A stretch of DNA of 64,000 nt from positions 62,001-126,000 of the forward strand of contig CAZIVP010000009.1 of assembly GCA_964542915.1 (NCBI GenBank). The letters run 5' to 3'. This stretch comes from CAZIVP01 sp964542915. GTDB taxonomy: Bacteria > Calditrichota > Calditrichia > Calditrichales > Calditrichaceae. The first letter of the stretch is position 1. The number at the start of each line of letters is the position of its first letter. Under the pieces are notes generated by a model. That model was given only the letters and a program-made list of their open reading frames with translations. It was not told the DNA's origin and did no database searches. Positions 1 to 8,405 of the stretch are shown here, piece after piece. The translations under genes were made by a program, and so were the position numbers.

Positions 1-2919
1 GGTTTAATTACGAAAGTATTCGAGGACTCGCACAACCATTACTGGGTTGCAACTAATCACGCCGGCGTTAATCGCATTGATGCTGTAACGGGCAAAGTGA
101 ATCGTTTTTTACATGATCCGCACGACTCGACGTCGATAAGCCACAATATGGTCCATTATGTGTTTGAATCCGGCAAGGGACAAATTTGGTTACGCACGTT
201 GAACGGTTTTGATCGTCTTAATTGTTCAAATGATAAAGCGAATACGGGTCGCCCTGCGGTTCAGCGATATACCGCTCGGGAATGTCTATTAAATAAACCA
301 TTTTACGGGCTGCCGCCCGATCAACGTAAACGATTAAAATTGTATGGTTGGCGCAACGGGCTTCTTCTTTATGACGCCTTTTCGGATCACTTTTACAATG
401 CCTCTTTACCGGATACCTGCTCCATCTCCGGGAAAATATGGACGCCCATATTCGATAATCATCGTCAAAAATACCTCTGGCTGCTCGATGAGCAAAAGCG
501 ATTGTATAAGATTTATCGGGATACCGCCCGCATTGAGCATTGGGATTTAAGTGCGGAGCTCGGCGAATTATCTAAAATCAGAATATATCGGCTCGGCATA
601 GAAAAAGAGGGAACGATATGGATTTTAACCAAAGGGCTCGGCGCCTACCGTATCGAAACCGAAACCGGTGAGGTGAGCCACTTTTACGATACGGGCGACC
701 AACGACGCACGCTAAATGGTAACATGTGCTACGCTTTTATGGTGGACCGCGATAATGATATCTGGCTTTCAACCGAAAAAGGCATCCAGATTCTGCAGCA
801 ACGTCGCCCGACGTTCGCTCATATCCAGCCGCTGCCAAACGACAATGACAGCGGAGCGAACCGCATTAATTACATCTATCATGACCAAAACGGCCGTCTT
901 TGGTTAAGCGGCTATTTACAAATGCATTGGTACATTCCAAAGACAAACAAACTTATACCGCGCATCCATAAAAATATCTTTCCTGATTCGTTGCAAAACC
1001 GGCTGGTGCGATCGATGATCCAGGACCGTGGAGGCCGGTTCTGGTTTGGCACTATGAACGGAGCGCTCTGGTACGCCGATTCTCTTCTAAAGGATTTTGG
1101 TCGCATCCAAACCCATTTTGGCGACCAAACGATGGTGCGCGATATCATACAGGACAAAAGCGGCGCGTTATGGTTTGGCGTGGACTTTATCCGCGGCAAA
1201 TTACTGCAACTAAATCCAAAGAACGGGAATATGAGAATTTATCAGCGGAGAACCGGCGTTTCCGGATCACTGAGTTCGGATCAGATAACACGGATATTTA
1301 TCGATTCGCGCAATCGTTTCTGGATTGGTACATGGGGCGGCGGCGTCAATCTCTTTGAGCCTGTTAGCGGAAAAAGCCGGCGCTTCCGGAGTCATCCGCA
1401 GAAACGTAATTCGATCAGCGATAATATGGTAACCGATATACAGGAGACACGCGACGGTACGTTATGGATCAGTACGTGGGGCGGCGGACTCAATAGGGTT
1501 GTAGAACGAAAAAACGGAGACATCGCTTTCCAAAGATATAACACGGATCAGGGATTACCTATGGACGCCATCCTGTGTCTCCTGCCCGATGATAACAATC
1601 GATTATGGATTGCATCCGAAAAATATATCAGTATGTATGATACCGATCGGGATCGTATTGTAACTTTTACACAACGCGAGGGTATTCGGAACAGCGAATT
1701 TTTTATGGGCGCGCGGGAAACGGACAGCAGTGGTCGCTTGTATTTCGGGGGAGCCGAAGGTGTAACGGTTTTTCATCCGGACAGCGTCTTCAAATCGCGC
1801 GATTCACTAAAAATATACATATCCGATTTCAGGGTTTTTAATCGGACGGTAACATTTGATACGCTCATTCCATATAAAAACAGCTTTCGGGTTAGCCATG
1901 ATCAACATTTTGTTTCCATTGCATTTAATGCTCTGGAATTAGAGGAACCGCAGGCGGTCGAATACGCCTACCGTTTAAAGGGACTCGATTCGACCTGGAT
2001 ACCCGTAAAAGGAAAGACGGTCGTTAATCTGACGCGTTTGCCTTACGGCGACTACCAGCTTCAGATAAAGGCCCGAAAATACAGTAGCGAATGGCAGGGC
2101 TTCCGAACCGTAAAGCTGGCGGTCATTCCGCCATTCTGGATGCGCCCCTGGTTTCTGATTCTGAGCGCCATTTTATTCTTAATGTTTTTGATTACCGGTA
2201 TTTGGATGTTGTCCCGCTATCGCCTGAAACGCCGGTTACAGGCGCTGCAAGTGAAACAACGCCTGCATAATGAACGCGAGCGTATCTCCCGTGAACTGCA
2301 CGATCACGTTGGCGCAAAGCTGACCAATATTGTAACCGGACTGGAGATCGCACAATTATACACAAAACAGGGGGCAAGGGATACCGCCGTCGAACGCATC
2401 CACTTAATTGAATCCCATGCCCGCTCCACTATCCGGGATTTAAGGGAAACCATTTGGTCGCTTAAATACAATGCTTCATCGCTCTCCATGCTGGTGAATC
2501 AGATACAGGCGTTCATTCATGAACAAATGCCATTCCAAAATGGTGTGAAAATACGCTGCCATTATAACGAACAACACGATATTCGGCTTTCGCCCATGCA
2601 GGCGTTGAATCTGTTCCGGATTACACAGGAATCGGTTATGAATGCTTTAAAACACGCTTCGCCGAGTTGCATATCCGTAAACGTAGAAACGCCATCCGTG
2701 AACACCATTTCCATATGTGTCAGGGATGATGGCCGGGGATTTGATGTGGAGGCGGAATGCGGCGATGGCAACGGATTCGGACTCAAAACCATTCAGCAAC
2801 GCGCCCAAAAAATCGGCGCCCGCTTGCACTTCCGTTCGGAGTCTGAAAATGGTACGGAAGTGTTTGTACGGCTTTCGATAAGTAAAACCAAAACGCAACA
2901 AAATCACCACAATCGGTGA
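1..2919 (+). CDS. Two-component sensor histidine kinase with Reg_prop propeller (5' end outside window)
   Basis: The frame is open from base 1, and the translation from base 1 already reads as a propeller repeat (WVATNHAGVNRID), so the gene starts before the window; the GTG at 97 is not the real start. About 620 residues of Reg_prop repeats (recurring 'LWxGTxxGGVN/L' strands) predict periplasmic beta-propellers. A Y_Y_Y domain follows, then one membrane span near 2140-2215. The cytoplasmic part has a HisKA_3 dimerisation domain with the phospho-accepting histidine in RELHDHVGAK (codon 2299-2301) and a HATPase_c domain with N-box NALKHA and G-box DDGRGFD. This family senses an extracellular signal, often carbohydrate, and phosphorylates a LuxR-type regulator; the next gene is one. 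There is no fused regulator domain, so it is a classical rather than hybrid kinase. The ligand cannot be inferred. Confidence 0.95.
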   Translation, partial: GLITKVFEDSHNHYWVATNHAGVNRIDAVTGKVNRFLHDPHDSTSISHNMVHYVFESGKGQIWLRTLNGFDRLNCSNDKANTGRPAVQRYTARECLLNKPFYGLPPDQRKRLKLYGWRNGLLLYDAFSDHFYNASLPDTCSISGKIWTPIFDNHRQKYLWLLDEQKRLYKIYRDTARIEHWDLSAELGELSKIRIYRLGIEKEGTIWILTKGLGAYRIETETGEVSHFYDTGDQRRTLNGNMCYAFMVDRDNDIWLSTEKGIQILQQRRPTFAHIQPLPNDNDSGANRINYIYHDQNGRLWLSGYLQMHWYIPKTNKLIPRIHKNIFPDSLQNRLVRSMIQDRGGRFWFGTMNGALWYADSLLKDFGRIQTHFGDQTMVRDIIQDKSGALWFGVDFIRGKLLQLNPKNGNMRIYQRRTGVSGSLSSDQITRIFIDSRNRFWIGTWGGGVNLFEPVSGKSRRFRSHPQKRNSISDNMVTDIQETRDGTLWISTWGGGLNRVVERKNGDIAFQRYNTDQGLPMDAILCLLPDDNNRLWIASEKYISMYDTDRDRIVTFTQREGIRNSEFFMGARETDSSGRLYFGGAEGVTVFHPDSVFKSRDSLKIYISDFRVFNRTVTFDTLIPYKNSFRVSHDQHFVSIAFNALELEEPQAVEYAYRLKGLDSTWIPVKGKTVVNLTRLPYGDYQLQIKARKYSSEWQGFRTVKLAVIPPFWMRPWFLILSAILFLMFLITGIWMLSRYRLKRRLQALQVKQRLHNERERISRELHDHVGAKLTNIVTGLEIAQLYTKQGARDTAVERIHLIESHARSTIRDLRETIWSLKYNASSLSMLVNQIQAFIHEQMPFQNGVKIRCHYNEQHDIRLSPMQALNLFRITQESVMNALKHASPSCISVNVETPSVNTISICVRDDGRGFDVEAECGDGNGFGLKTIQQRAQKIGARLHFRSESENGTEVFVRLSISKTKTQQNHHNR

Positions 2920-2955
2920 TTGCGCCGGGATAATTGAAACCATTAAACTGAAGCC

Positions 2956-3627
2956 ATGAGAATCAGACTCGCCATTGCCGAAGACAACGCGCAAACCCGT
3001 ACACAGTATGTTGAGCGTTTTCGTTTTTATGACAACGTCTCGCTGGTTTATGCCGCGGAAAGCGGTGATGATCTGTTAGATTTTTTGCATAAAACCCCTA
3101 TGGAAGAACATCCCGATATTGTCTTAATGGATATTGAAATGCCGGGTACTTCGGGAATTGCAACGACCGTGCTGTTAAAAGAACATTATCCTTACATCGA
3201 TGTGATCATGTCCACCGTGTTCAAGGATGAAGATAAAATATTTCAATCCATTCAGGCCGGCGCATCCGGTTATTTGCTCAATGACAGCCCGATCGATCAA
3301 TTTGTTGAGGCCATGGAAGAAGTATTAGACGGGGGCGTTCCCCTTTCCCGTACAATCGCACGCAAAGTGCTTACCTATATCCGCGAACAGAATAAGCCCG
3401 GGAGCGGCGATACATCGGACGGCAAATCGCATAAGTTTGGATTGTCCGCCCGGGAGTTGGAAATTCTGAAAGCGGTGGTCAATGATGAAACGGAGTATGC
3501 CATTGCTTATGACCTGGGTATCAGCGAGCATACCGTACGCTCTCACGTTAAAAACATATACCGGAAACTACAGGTGCATTCACGCACGGCGTTGGTCAAA
3601 AAGACGCTTAAAAATAAGTTAATTTAA
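2956..3627 (+). CDS. NarL/FixJ-type response regulator (REC + LuxR HTH)
   Basis: A 223-residue protein starting 36 bases after the kinase stop, so almost certainly its cognate regulator in one operon. The N-terminal receiver domain (about 1-125) has the acidic pair near AEDN and the phospho-acceptor Asp59 in VLMDIEMPG. The C-terminal LuxR-type helix-turn-helix (about 155-220) has LSARELEILKAVVN and the recognition helix SEHTVRSHVKNIYRKL. One oddity: the receiver lysine normally found in 'GYLLKD' is asparagine here (GYLLNDSP), which may change the phosphorylation switch. Expected role: DNA-binding output of the upstream propeller kinase, possibly acting on the exported-protein gene that follows. 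Confidence 0.93.
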   Translation: MRIRLAIAEDNAQTRTQYVERFRFYDNVSLVYAAESGDDLLDFLHKTPMEEHPDIVLMDIEMPGTSGIATTVLLKEHYPYIDVIMSTVFKDEDKIFQSIQAGASGYLLNDSPIDQFVEAMEEVLDGGVPLSRTIARKVLTYIREQNKPGSGDTSDGKSHKFGLSARELEILKAVVNDETEYAIAYDLGISEHTVRSHVKNIYRKLQVHSRTALVKKTLKNKLI

Positions 3628-3805
3628 CGGATTGACGGTCGATGATGAAAAATCAGGAAATGATCAAGGAATCCAAACGAAAGGGGGACATGGGGACAAT
3701 TCCGTGAATATAAGGATTCAAATCAATTGCTCGGCATCTAATATGTGTTTCGGATGCTCAGATCAATAAATTTTTTTAATCAAATGTAAAATAGTGGAGG
3801 TTGCC

Positions 3806-4888
3806 ATGTATTTAAATCATGTTCAAAAAGTGAGCTTGTTTTTATTGATCATTATGTTAACGCCCGTTAGCCAGTTTGCACAGGATCGGAGTCTGGAAGA
3901 AACCCTGGAAATGCTATCCGAGGATGCTGCTTCACAATACATCAAGCCCATCTCATCCGCCTTCGGCGCCAATTTAAATGGCGCCTGGTTCCATCGTGCG
4001 CCGGCGTCGAAAATACAGGGTCTGGACATAGAACTGGGTGTGGTTGCAATGGGATCCTTTTTTCCGGATGACAGCAAACACTTTGACACAAGCGGTCAGT
4101 TTACGTTCAGTCAGAATGAAGCGGAACAAATCGTAAACAACAATCAGATCAGTAATCCGCAAATTCGACAGGAGTTGATTAGTGCGTTAACAAGCAGCCC
4201 GTCGACGGTCGGTATATCGGGAGCGACGGTGATCGGAAGCGCAGACGATAATATAATTGTCAATTTTAAAGGGGGTACATATGAGACGAGCGCCGGAGAT
4301 GTAACACTGGATCCGGAAGATGTCGAATTACCCATCGCCGGTTACGGAGATTTGGCGGAGGTTAATGTGTTGCCCCTTGCTGCGCCGCAATTGACGGTTG
4401 GGACCATTTTCGGAACCCAGGCGACGTTTCGTTATTTACCTTCGGTTACGTTGAATGATGAGCTGGGGAAACTGAATTACTTTGGCTTCGGCGTCCAACA
4501 TAATCCTTTTATCTGGTTCAGGAATCCCATGCCCTTCGACATGGCCGTTGGATTCTATACCCAAACGCTGGATATCGGCAGCCTCTTCAGCACCAAAACC
4601 ACTTCTTTCGGATTGAACGCCAGTAAACAATTCGGCGCGGGCATGCTTAATGTTACACCGTACGCCGGTTTCATGTTAGAAAGCGCCACTATGGATGTCA
4701 CCTATCAATACATTGTCGATACGCCGGCCGGACCCTTAACGCAGGATATTGATTTTAGTCTGAAGGGTGAAAACAAGAACCGCTTTATTCTGGGCATGAA
4801 TTTTCGTTTGTTGTTGCTGAATCTTAACGTGGATTATAATTTTGGCAAATACAATGCCTTAACCGCCGGATTAAATTTCATCTTTTAA
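3806..4888 (+). CDS. Exported outer-membrane-type protein (DUF6588-like)
   Basis: A 360-residue protein with a clear signal peptide (hydrophobic LFLLIIMLTPVSQFA, cleavage near AQD). The rest is rich in glycine, aromatic and alternating hydrophobic residues, and it ends in an aromatic beta-strand (ALTAGLNFIF) typical of an outer-membrane barrel. The ATG at 3806 is preferred over the GTG at 3794 because the latter lies inside the GTGGAGG ribosome binding site. It resembles the DUF6588 group of FCB bacteria, but this assignment is from memory and uncertain. It is followed by a strong terminator and preceded by 178 bases without a gene, so it is probably a single transcription unit. No specific function can be given. 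Confidence 0.75.
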   Translation: MYLNHVQKVSLFLLIIMLTPVSQFAQDRSLEETLEMLSEDAASQYIKPISSAFGANLNGAWFHRAPASKIQGLDIELGVVAMGSFFPDDSKHFDTSGQFTFSQNEAEQIVNNNQISNPQIRQELISALTSSPSTVGISGATVIGSADDNIIVNFKGGTYETSAGDVTLDPEDVELPIAGYGDLAEVNVLPLAAPQLTVGTIFGTQATFRYLPSVTLNDELGKLNYFGFGVQHNPFIWFRNPMPFDMAVGFYTQTLDIGSLFSTKTTSFGLNASKQFGAGMLNVTPYAGFMLESATMDVTYQYIVDTPAGPLTQDIDFSLKGENKNRFILGMNFRLLLLNLNVDYNFGKYNALTAGLNFIF

Positions 4889-4956
4889 TTACAACGTAAC
4901 ACGAACGGAGTCACCGGTTTCCGGAAGCTGTTAAGTGTATTTCCCGGATTGTACAG

Positions 4957-4990
4957 AAAGCGTCTCGATGGGAGACGCTTTTTTTATTTT
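4957..4990 (+). terminator. Rho-independent terminator after exported protein gene
   Basis: A perfect 10-bp stem (AAAGCGTCTC at 4957-4966 pairing with GAGACGCTTT at 4972-4981), a 5-base loop, and a T-rich tail TTTTTATTTT. It lies 69 bases after the stop of the gene ending at 4888. Confidence 0.9.
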
Positions 4991-5205
4991 ATAGGATTAT
5001 GTTTTATGGTATTGTAATGGTTTTTACCTGAAATCGTCTGATCCATAAACAACCAATCTAAGGCACAAACGATCTTTGAAGACGGCGGCAATGAACATCA
5101 ATTGTTGTGCGTTATAGCCTAAAGGACACGCATGGGGTGATAGCCCAGTCTTACACGGTATGAAACATCGAATAAGGTCAGACTGAAAATGAGAGAATAG
5201 GGAAA
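4991..5205. other. Intergenic region without a recognised gene
   Basis: This is the part of the 317-base gap that remains after the terminator. No RNA gene or promoter was recognised with confidence. The stretch near 5120-5190 reads in one forward frame as PKGHAWGDSPVLHGMKHR bounded by stops, which might be a relic of a mobile element, but no family could be assigned. Confidence 0.4.
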
Positions 5206-6450
5206 ATGAGCGCCTCACAGCTTTTGCTATATTTTTTGGGAATCGTTTTTATCGCGGTAATCCTCGAGCCCGCGGCGAGGCGGTGGCATCTGCCATTCAG
5301 CATCGTTTTAATGGCCATCGGATTTGCATCATCGGAGTTAATGACGTCACAGGGCTTTGATCTCGGGATACGCTGGTATCATATAAACACCATTGCATTT
5401 TATTTCATTCTTCCCGTTGTAGTGTTTAATTCGGCAATCAATATTGAAATAAATGCTTTGTTACGTTCGCTGGGGCTCATTTTGTTTTTAGCCATTCCAT
5501 TAATGTTAGTTACCACAGCGCTTTCCTCCGTTCTGATTTATTTTGGCATCAACCACCCCTCGGGTTTCCCGTGGCAGGCCGCTCTCCTGACCAGCACTAT
5601 TTTAGCCTCCACCGATCCCGCCTCTGTTGTTGCTTTTTGCATAAGACTGGGCGCACCGCAGGAGTTGAACATACTTCTGGAGGGCGAGAGCATCTTCAAC
5701 GATTCCGTGTCAATTGTATTGTACACCATCGTAATGCATTTAACGCTTTCCGCTGAGGGTGCCTGGGACCTGACCGATGTTTTGACCCGATTGGGAATTG
5801 TTTTTTCCGGAGGTCTCGGCATCGGATTGGTTACGGGACTTATCGGTGTTGCATTGTTCAGGCTTTATCGATATCCGGCTGCACAAGGCGTGTTTAGCAT
5901 CCTTTTGGCCTACGCTTCTTTTGTTGTGGCAGAAACGTATCTGCAGGTATCCGGTATCATGGCGGTCTTGATCCTGGGATTGTTTTTAAGTTTCGCCGAA
6001 AAAAAGAAGTCCGCTTACGCAGAGGACCGCTTTTTTAATCAACTATGGCGCTTCCTTTCGTTCATTGCCTATACGGTGGTATTTTTACTCGTGGGGATTA
6101 CGATAACGGTAGCCATGTTCGAGCAACGCTGGCTTGCGATGCTTATCGGCATAGGAGCGGCGCTGATCTCCCGAGCGGTCGGCATCTTTGGGTTGTTTGC
6201 CGGTACGATAAAATTATTTCGCATTAAACGAATAACGCATATTTATCATAAGGTGCTTTTTTGGGGAGGCGCTCGCGGGGCGGTAGCCGCAGCCCTGGCG
6301 CTTTCTCTACCCCTGCGCCTGGATTACTGGTTCACGGTCCAGTCCATCGTATACGGAGTGGTGATTTTTACCATGGCGACTCAATCGTTTTCCGTATTTC
6401 CTCTCATTCATTACTCCCGGTCTTCATTTTCGGAAGGCAAATCGAGCTGA
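5206..6450 (+). CDS. CPA1-family Na+(K+)/H+ antiporter, NhaP type
   Basis: A 414-residue polytopic membrane protein, about 12 helices, of the Na_H_Exchanger family. The hallmarks are the unwound-helix motif ASTDPASVVAF (TDP, about residues 130-140), the following acidic helix EGESIFNDSVSIV with the ion-binding ND pair, and the conserved late arginine motif GGARGAVAAALAL. It exchanges cytoplasmic sodium or potassium for protons. The start at 5206 is the first ATG of the frame and follows GGGAAA. The 3' end overlaps the opposite-strand gene by 40 bases. It is a different subtype from the larger antiporter at 8406-10229, which has a nucleotide-binding tail. Confidence 0.92.
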   Translation: MSASQLLLYFLGIVFIAVILEPAARRWHLPFSIVLMAIGFASSELMTSQGFDLGIRWYHINTIAFYFILPVVVFNSAINIEINALLRSLGLILFLAIPLMLVTTALSSVLIYFGINHPSGFPWQAALLTSTILASTDPASVVAFCIRLGAPQELNILLEGESIFNDSVSIVLYTIVMHLTLSAEGAWDLTDVLTRLGIVFSGGLGIGLVTGLIGVALFRLYRYPAAQGVFSILLAYASFVVAETYLQVSGIMAVLILGLFLSFAEKKKSAYAEDRFFNQLWRFLSFIAYTVVFLLVGITITVAMFEQRWLAMLIGIGAALISRAVGIFGLFAGTIKLFRIKRITHIYHKVLFWGGARGAVAAALALSLPLRLDYWFTVQSIVYGVVIFTMATQSFSVFPLIHYSRSSFSEGKSS

Positions 6451-7118
6451 TCGAGGGTTTTGATGAGGGCGCGATTTCTCTTTAATAGTTTGCCGTAGGC
6501 ATTTTCTCTTTGTTGTACCATTGAATAGTAGCCGGCGATGACATTTGTGAAACGGGTGGTATGAATTACCCGGGTGTTCTCGAGTTTGCCGTTTAGTAAC
6601 TCAAAGTTCTTGAATATAAACGGCATAACATAATCGTTATGAAATTTGTAAAAATATTCGTCGAGAAATTGAACATTAGAGATCGCCAGATGGTAGGTCA
6701 CAATTTGTTTTTTTAAATCGTAATCGCTTATGATGTTTAAGTTACCGCTGTTTACAATATCTTTGTAGGTACCGGTCTGCGCGTCTAATTTTGAAATTTC
6801 GAACATCTGTTTAATAAACGATGATGCGTTTTTCGATGATATGGTGCTTTTTTGAACGGTTTTTAGCTTCGGTTCTGCAAAAGCCAGCCAACGGCGGTCC
6901 GCTTCGATTTTTGTTTTTAATTCCGTCGCATTGGCGCGAGCATCCTGCAGAAAACCACTCAGATATTTCCGTTCGAGCTGTTCATCTTTCTTTTCCTGTT
7001 GCCAATTGTTCAGAACAAAGCCGGCGGTTACGCCCAAAAATACGACGATCAATTCGAAGAACAGTTTGCGCCAGTCAGAACCTTTGATTTTTTGGGATTT
7101 TTGTTTTGATTTAGCCAT
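6411..7118 (-). CDS. Membrane-anchored protein of unknown function (DUF6090-like)
   Basis: A 235-residue protein with a basic N-terminus, one membrane span (FFELIVVFLGVTAGFVLNNW, about 20-40), then a long, mostly helical charged domain. The segment just after the span, NNWQQEKKDEQLERKYL, resembles small DUF6090-type proteins common in Bacteroidota, whose function is unknown; this match is from recollection. Its 3' end runs 40 bases into the 3' end of the NhaP-type antiporter on the other strand, so the two messages are mutually antisense at their tails. It stands alone, with corA upstream on the same strand after about 90 bases. Confidence 0.7.
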   Translation of the reverse strand: MAKSKQKSQKIKGSDWRKLFFELIVVFLGVTAGFVLNNWQQEKKDEQLERKYLSGFLQDARANATELKTKIEADRRWLAFAEPKLKTVQKSTISSKNASSFIKQMFEISKLDAQTGTYKDIVNSGNLNIISDYDLKKQIVTYHLAISNVQFLDEYFYKFHNDYVMPFIFKNFELLNGKLENTRVIHTTRFTNVIAGYYSMVQQRENAYGKLLKRNRALIKTLDQLDLPSENEDRE

Positions 7119-7207
7119 AAGCGTTTACCACCCGTTGTTTTTAATGTTGATCCGGTTCATTCTGTTCATGCGATTGTGGCGGATCAAATAAATGTATGAA
7201 CTGCAAT

Positions 7208-8275
7208 TTATAACCAATTTTTCCGCTTAAAAAAGAAGATCATACCGCCGCCTATCATAATTAAAACCGCCCAGAAAATAAAATAGCTATATCGGTAATT
7301 CAGTTCGGGAAAGTATTCGAAATTGGTGCCGTAAATACCGGCGATGAAGGTAAGCGGAATAAAGATCGCGGCAAAGATTGTTAGCACCTTCATAATTTCG
7401 TTTGTACGGTTACTGATATTGCTGCTGTAAATATTAAGATAGTCCGAAAGCATGTCGCGATAGGTATCAATGGCGTCGTTGGCTTAGATTATCAAATCAT
7501 GCAGATCGCGTAAAAACGGTTGCACTGCTTCGTTCGTTATATTGGATTCGGAACGCATAAAAAGTTGAACCATTTCTTTAACCGGCCGTACCGCTTTGCG
7601 AAGATAGCTCATTTCAATTTTATAATCGCGTATTTTTTCCAGAACCGTTTCGTCGGGACGATTTACAATTTCGTCTTCCAGGTCTTCAATTTTTTCGCCA
7701 ATCCAGGCTATCACGTCTATATAATGATCGGCCACCACATCCAGTATCGCATAAGCCAGATAGGCGCTGCCGTATTGTCGTAGCCGGCCTTTGCCTTTAC
7801 GCAAACGCTCCCGAACCGGTTCGAATACGTCCCCGATGCGTTCCTGAAAGGTAATCACAAAATTCTCTCCCAGCACAAGACTCAGTTGTTCGGCCTGTAT
7901 ATGCTCGTCGCTTTTATTGACATACAACATCTTCAGCGTGAAAAAAAGAGCGTTGTCCACATCTTCAAATTTGGGCCTCTGGCCGGTGTTGACGATATCT
8001 TCAAGAATTAAGGGGTGTAATGCATACTGCTCGCCGAGTCTGTTGATGATGTCGGTATTATGCAGGCCGTCGATATTAATCCAGGTAACGGAGCGGGTAT
8101 CCTGTTTGTACTGGGCGGCGATTTCCGACTCTTCCAGTTCAAATTCCACAAGCTGCTCGGGACCGTAATGGATGACCCGTATACGGGTCTGCTCCAGCTT
8201 TTGCTCGCCTATAAATACCAATGAGCCCGGCGAAAGCCCTTTTTTCTTTCCCTGTCTTTTAAAAAAGCGCGCCAT
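7208..8275 (-). pseudogene. corA: CorA magnesium transporter interrupted by one in-frame stop
   Basis: Two pieces in the same frame, 8275-7484 (263 residues) and 7483-7208 (91 residues), are separated only by a TAA codon at 7484-7486. Together they make a normal-length CorA of about 355 residues: an N-terminal soluble domain (HPLILEDI; LTFQER-like TFQERIGDVFEPVRERL), the long stalk helix, then two C-terminal membrane helices and the basic end FFFKRKNWL. The stop sits in DLHDLII-stop-ANDAIDTYRDMLS, where relatives have glutamine, so one C-to-T change (CAA to TAA) explains it. The selectivity motif usually GMN reads GTN (GIYGTNFEYFPEL), a second departure from a working channel. A good SD (GGGAG) precedes the ATG. 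It could be a decaying gene, a sequencing error or a readthrough; the first is favoured only weakly. Confidence 0.88.
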
Positions 8276-8405
8276 AATATTAACTCCCTCTTTTCAACGT
8301 CTCAGATCAATGTGCAAAATGATTTGTTGAACGCACACGGAAACGGTAAACGTATGAAATATAAGGTTTAAATTTATTTGATTCCGGATAAAGCCGGATG
8401 ATGGT

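Noticed and set aside
7208..7483. C-terminal CorA piece as an independent small membrane protein
   Set aside because: It is in the same frame as the N-terminal part with only one stop between, and the residues before its first ATG also align with CorA.
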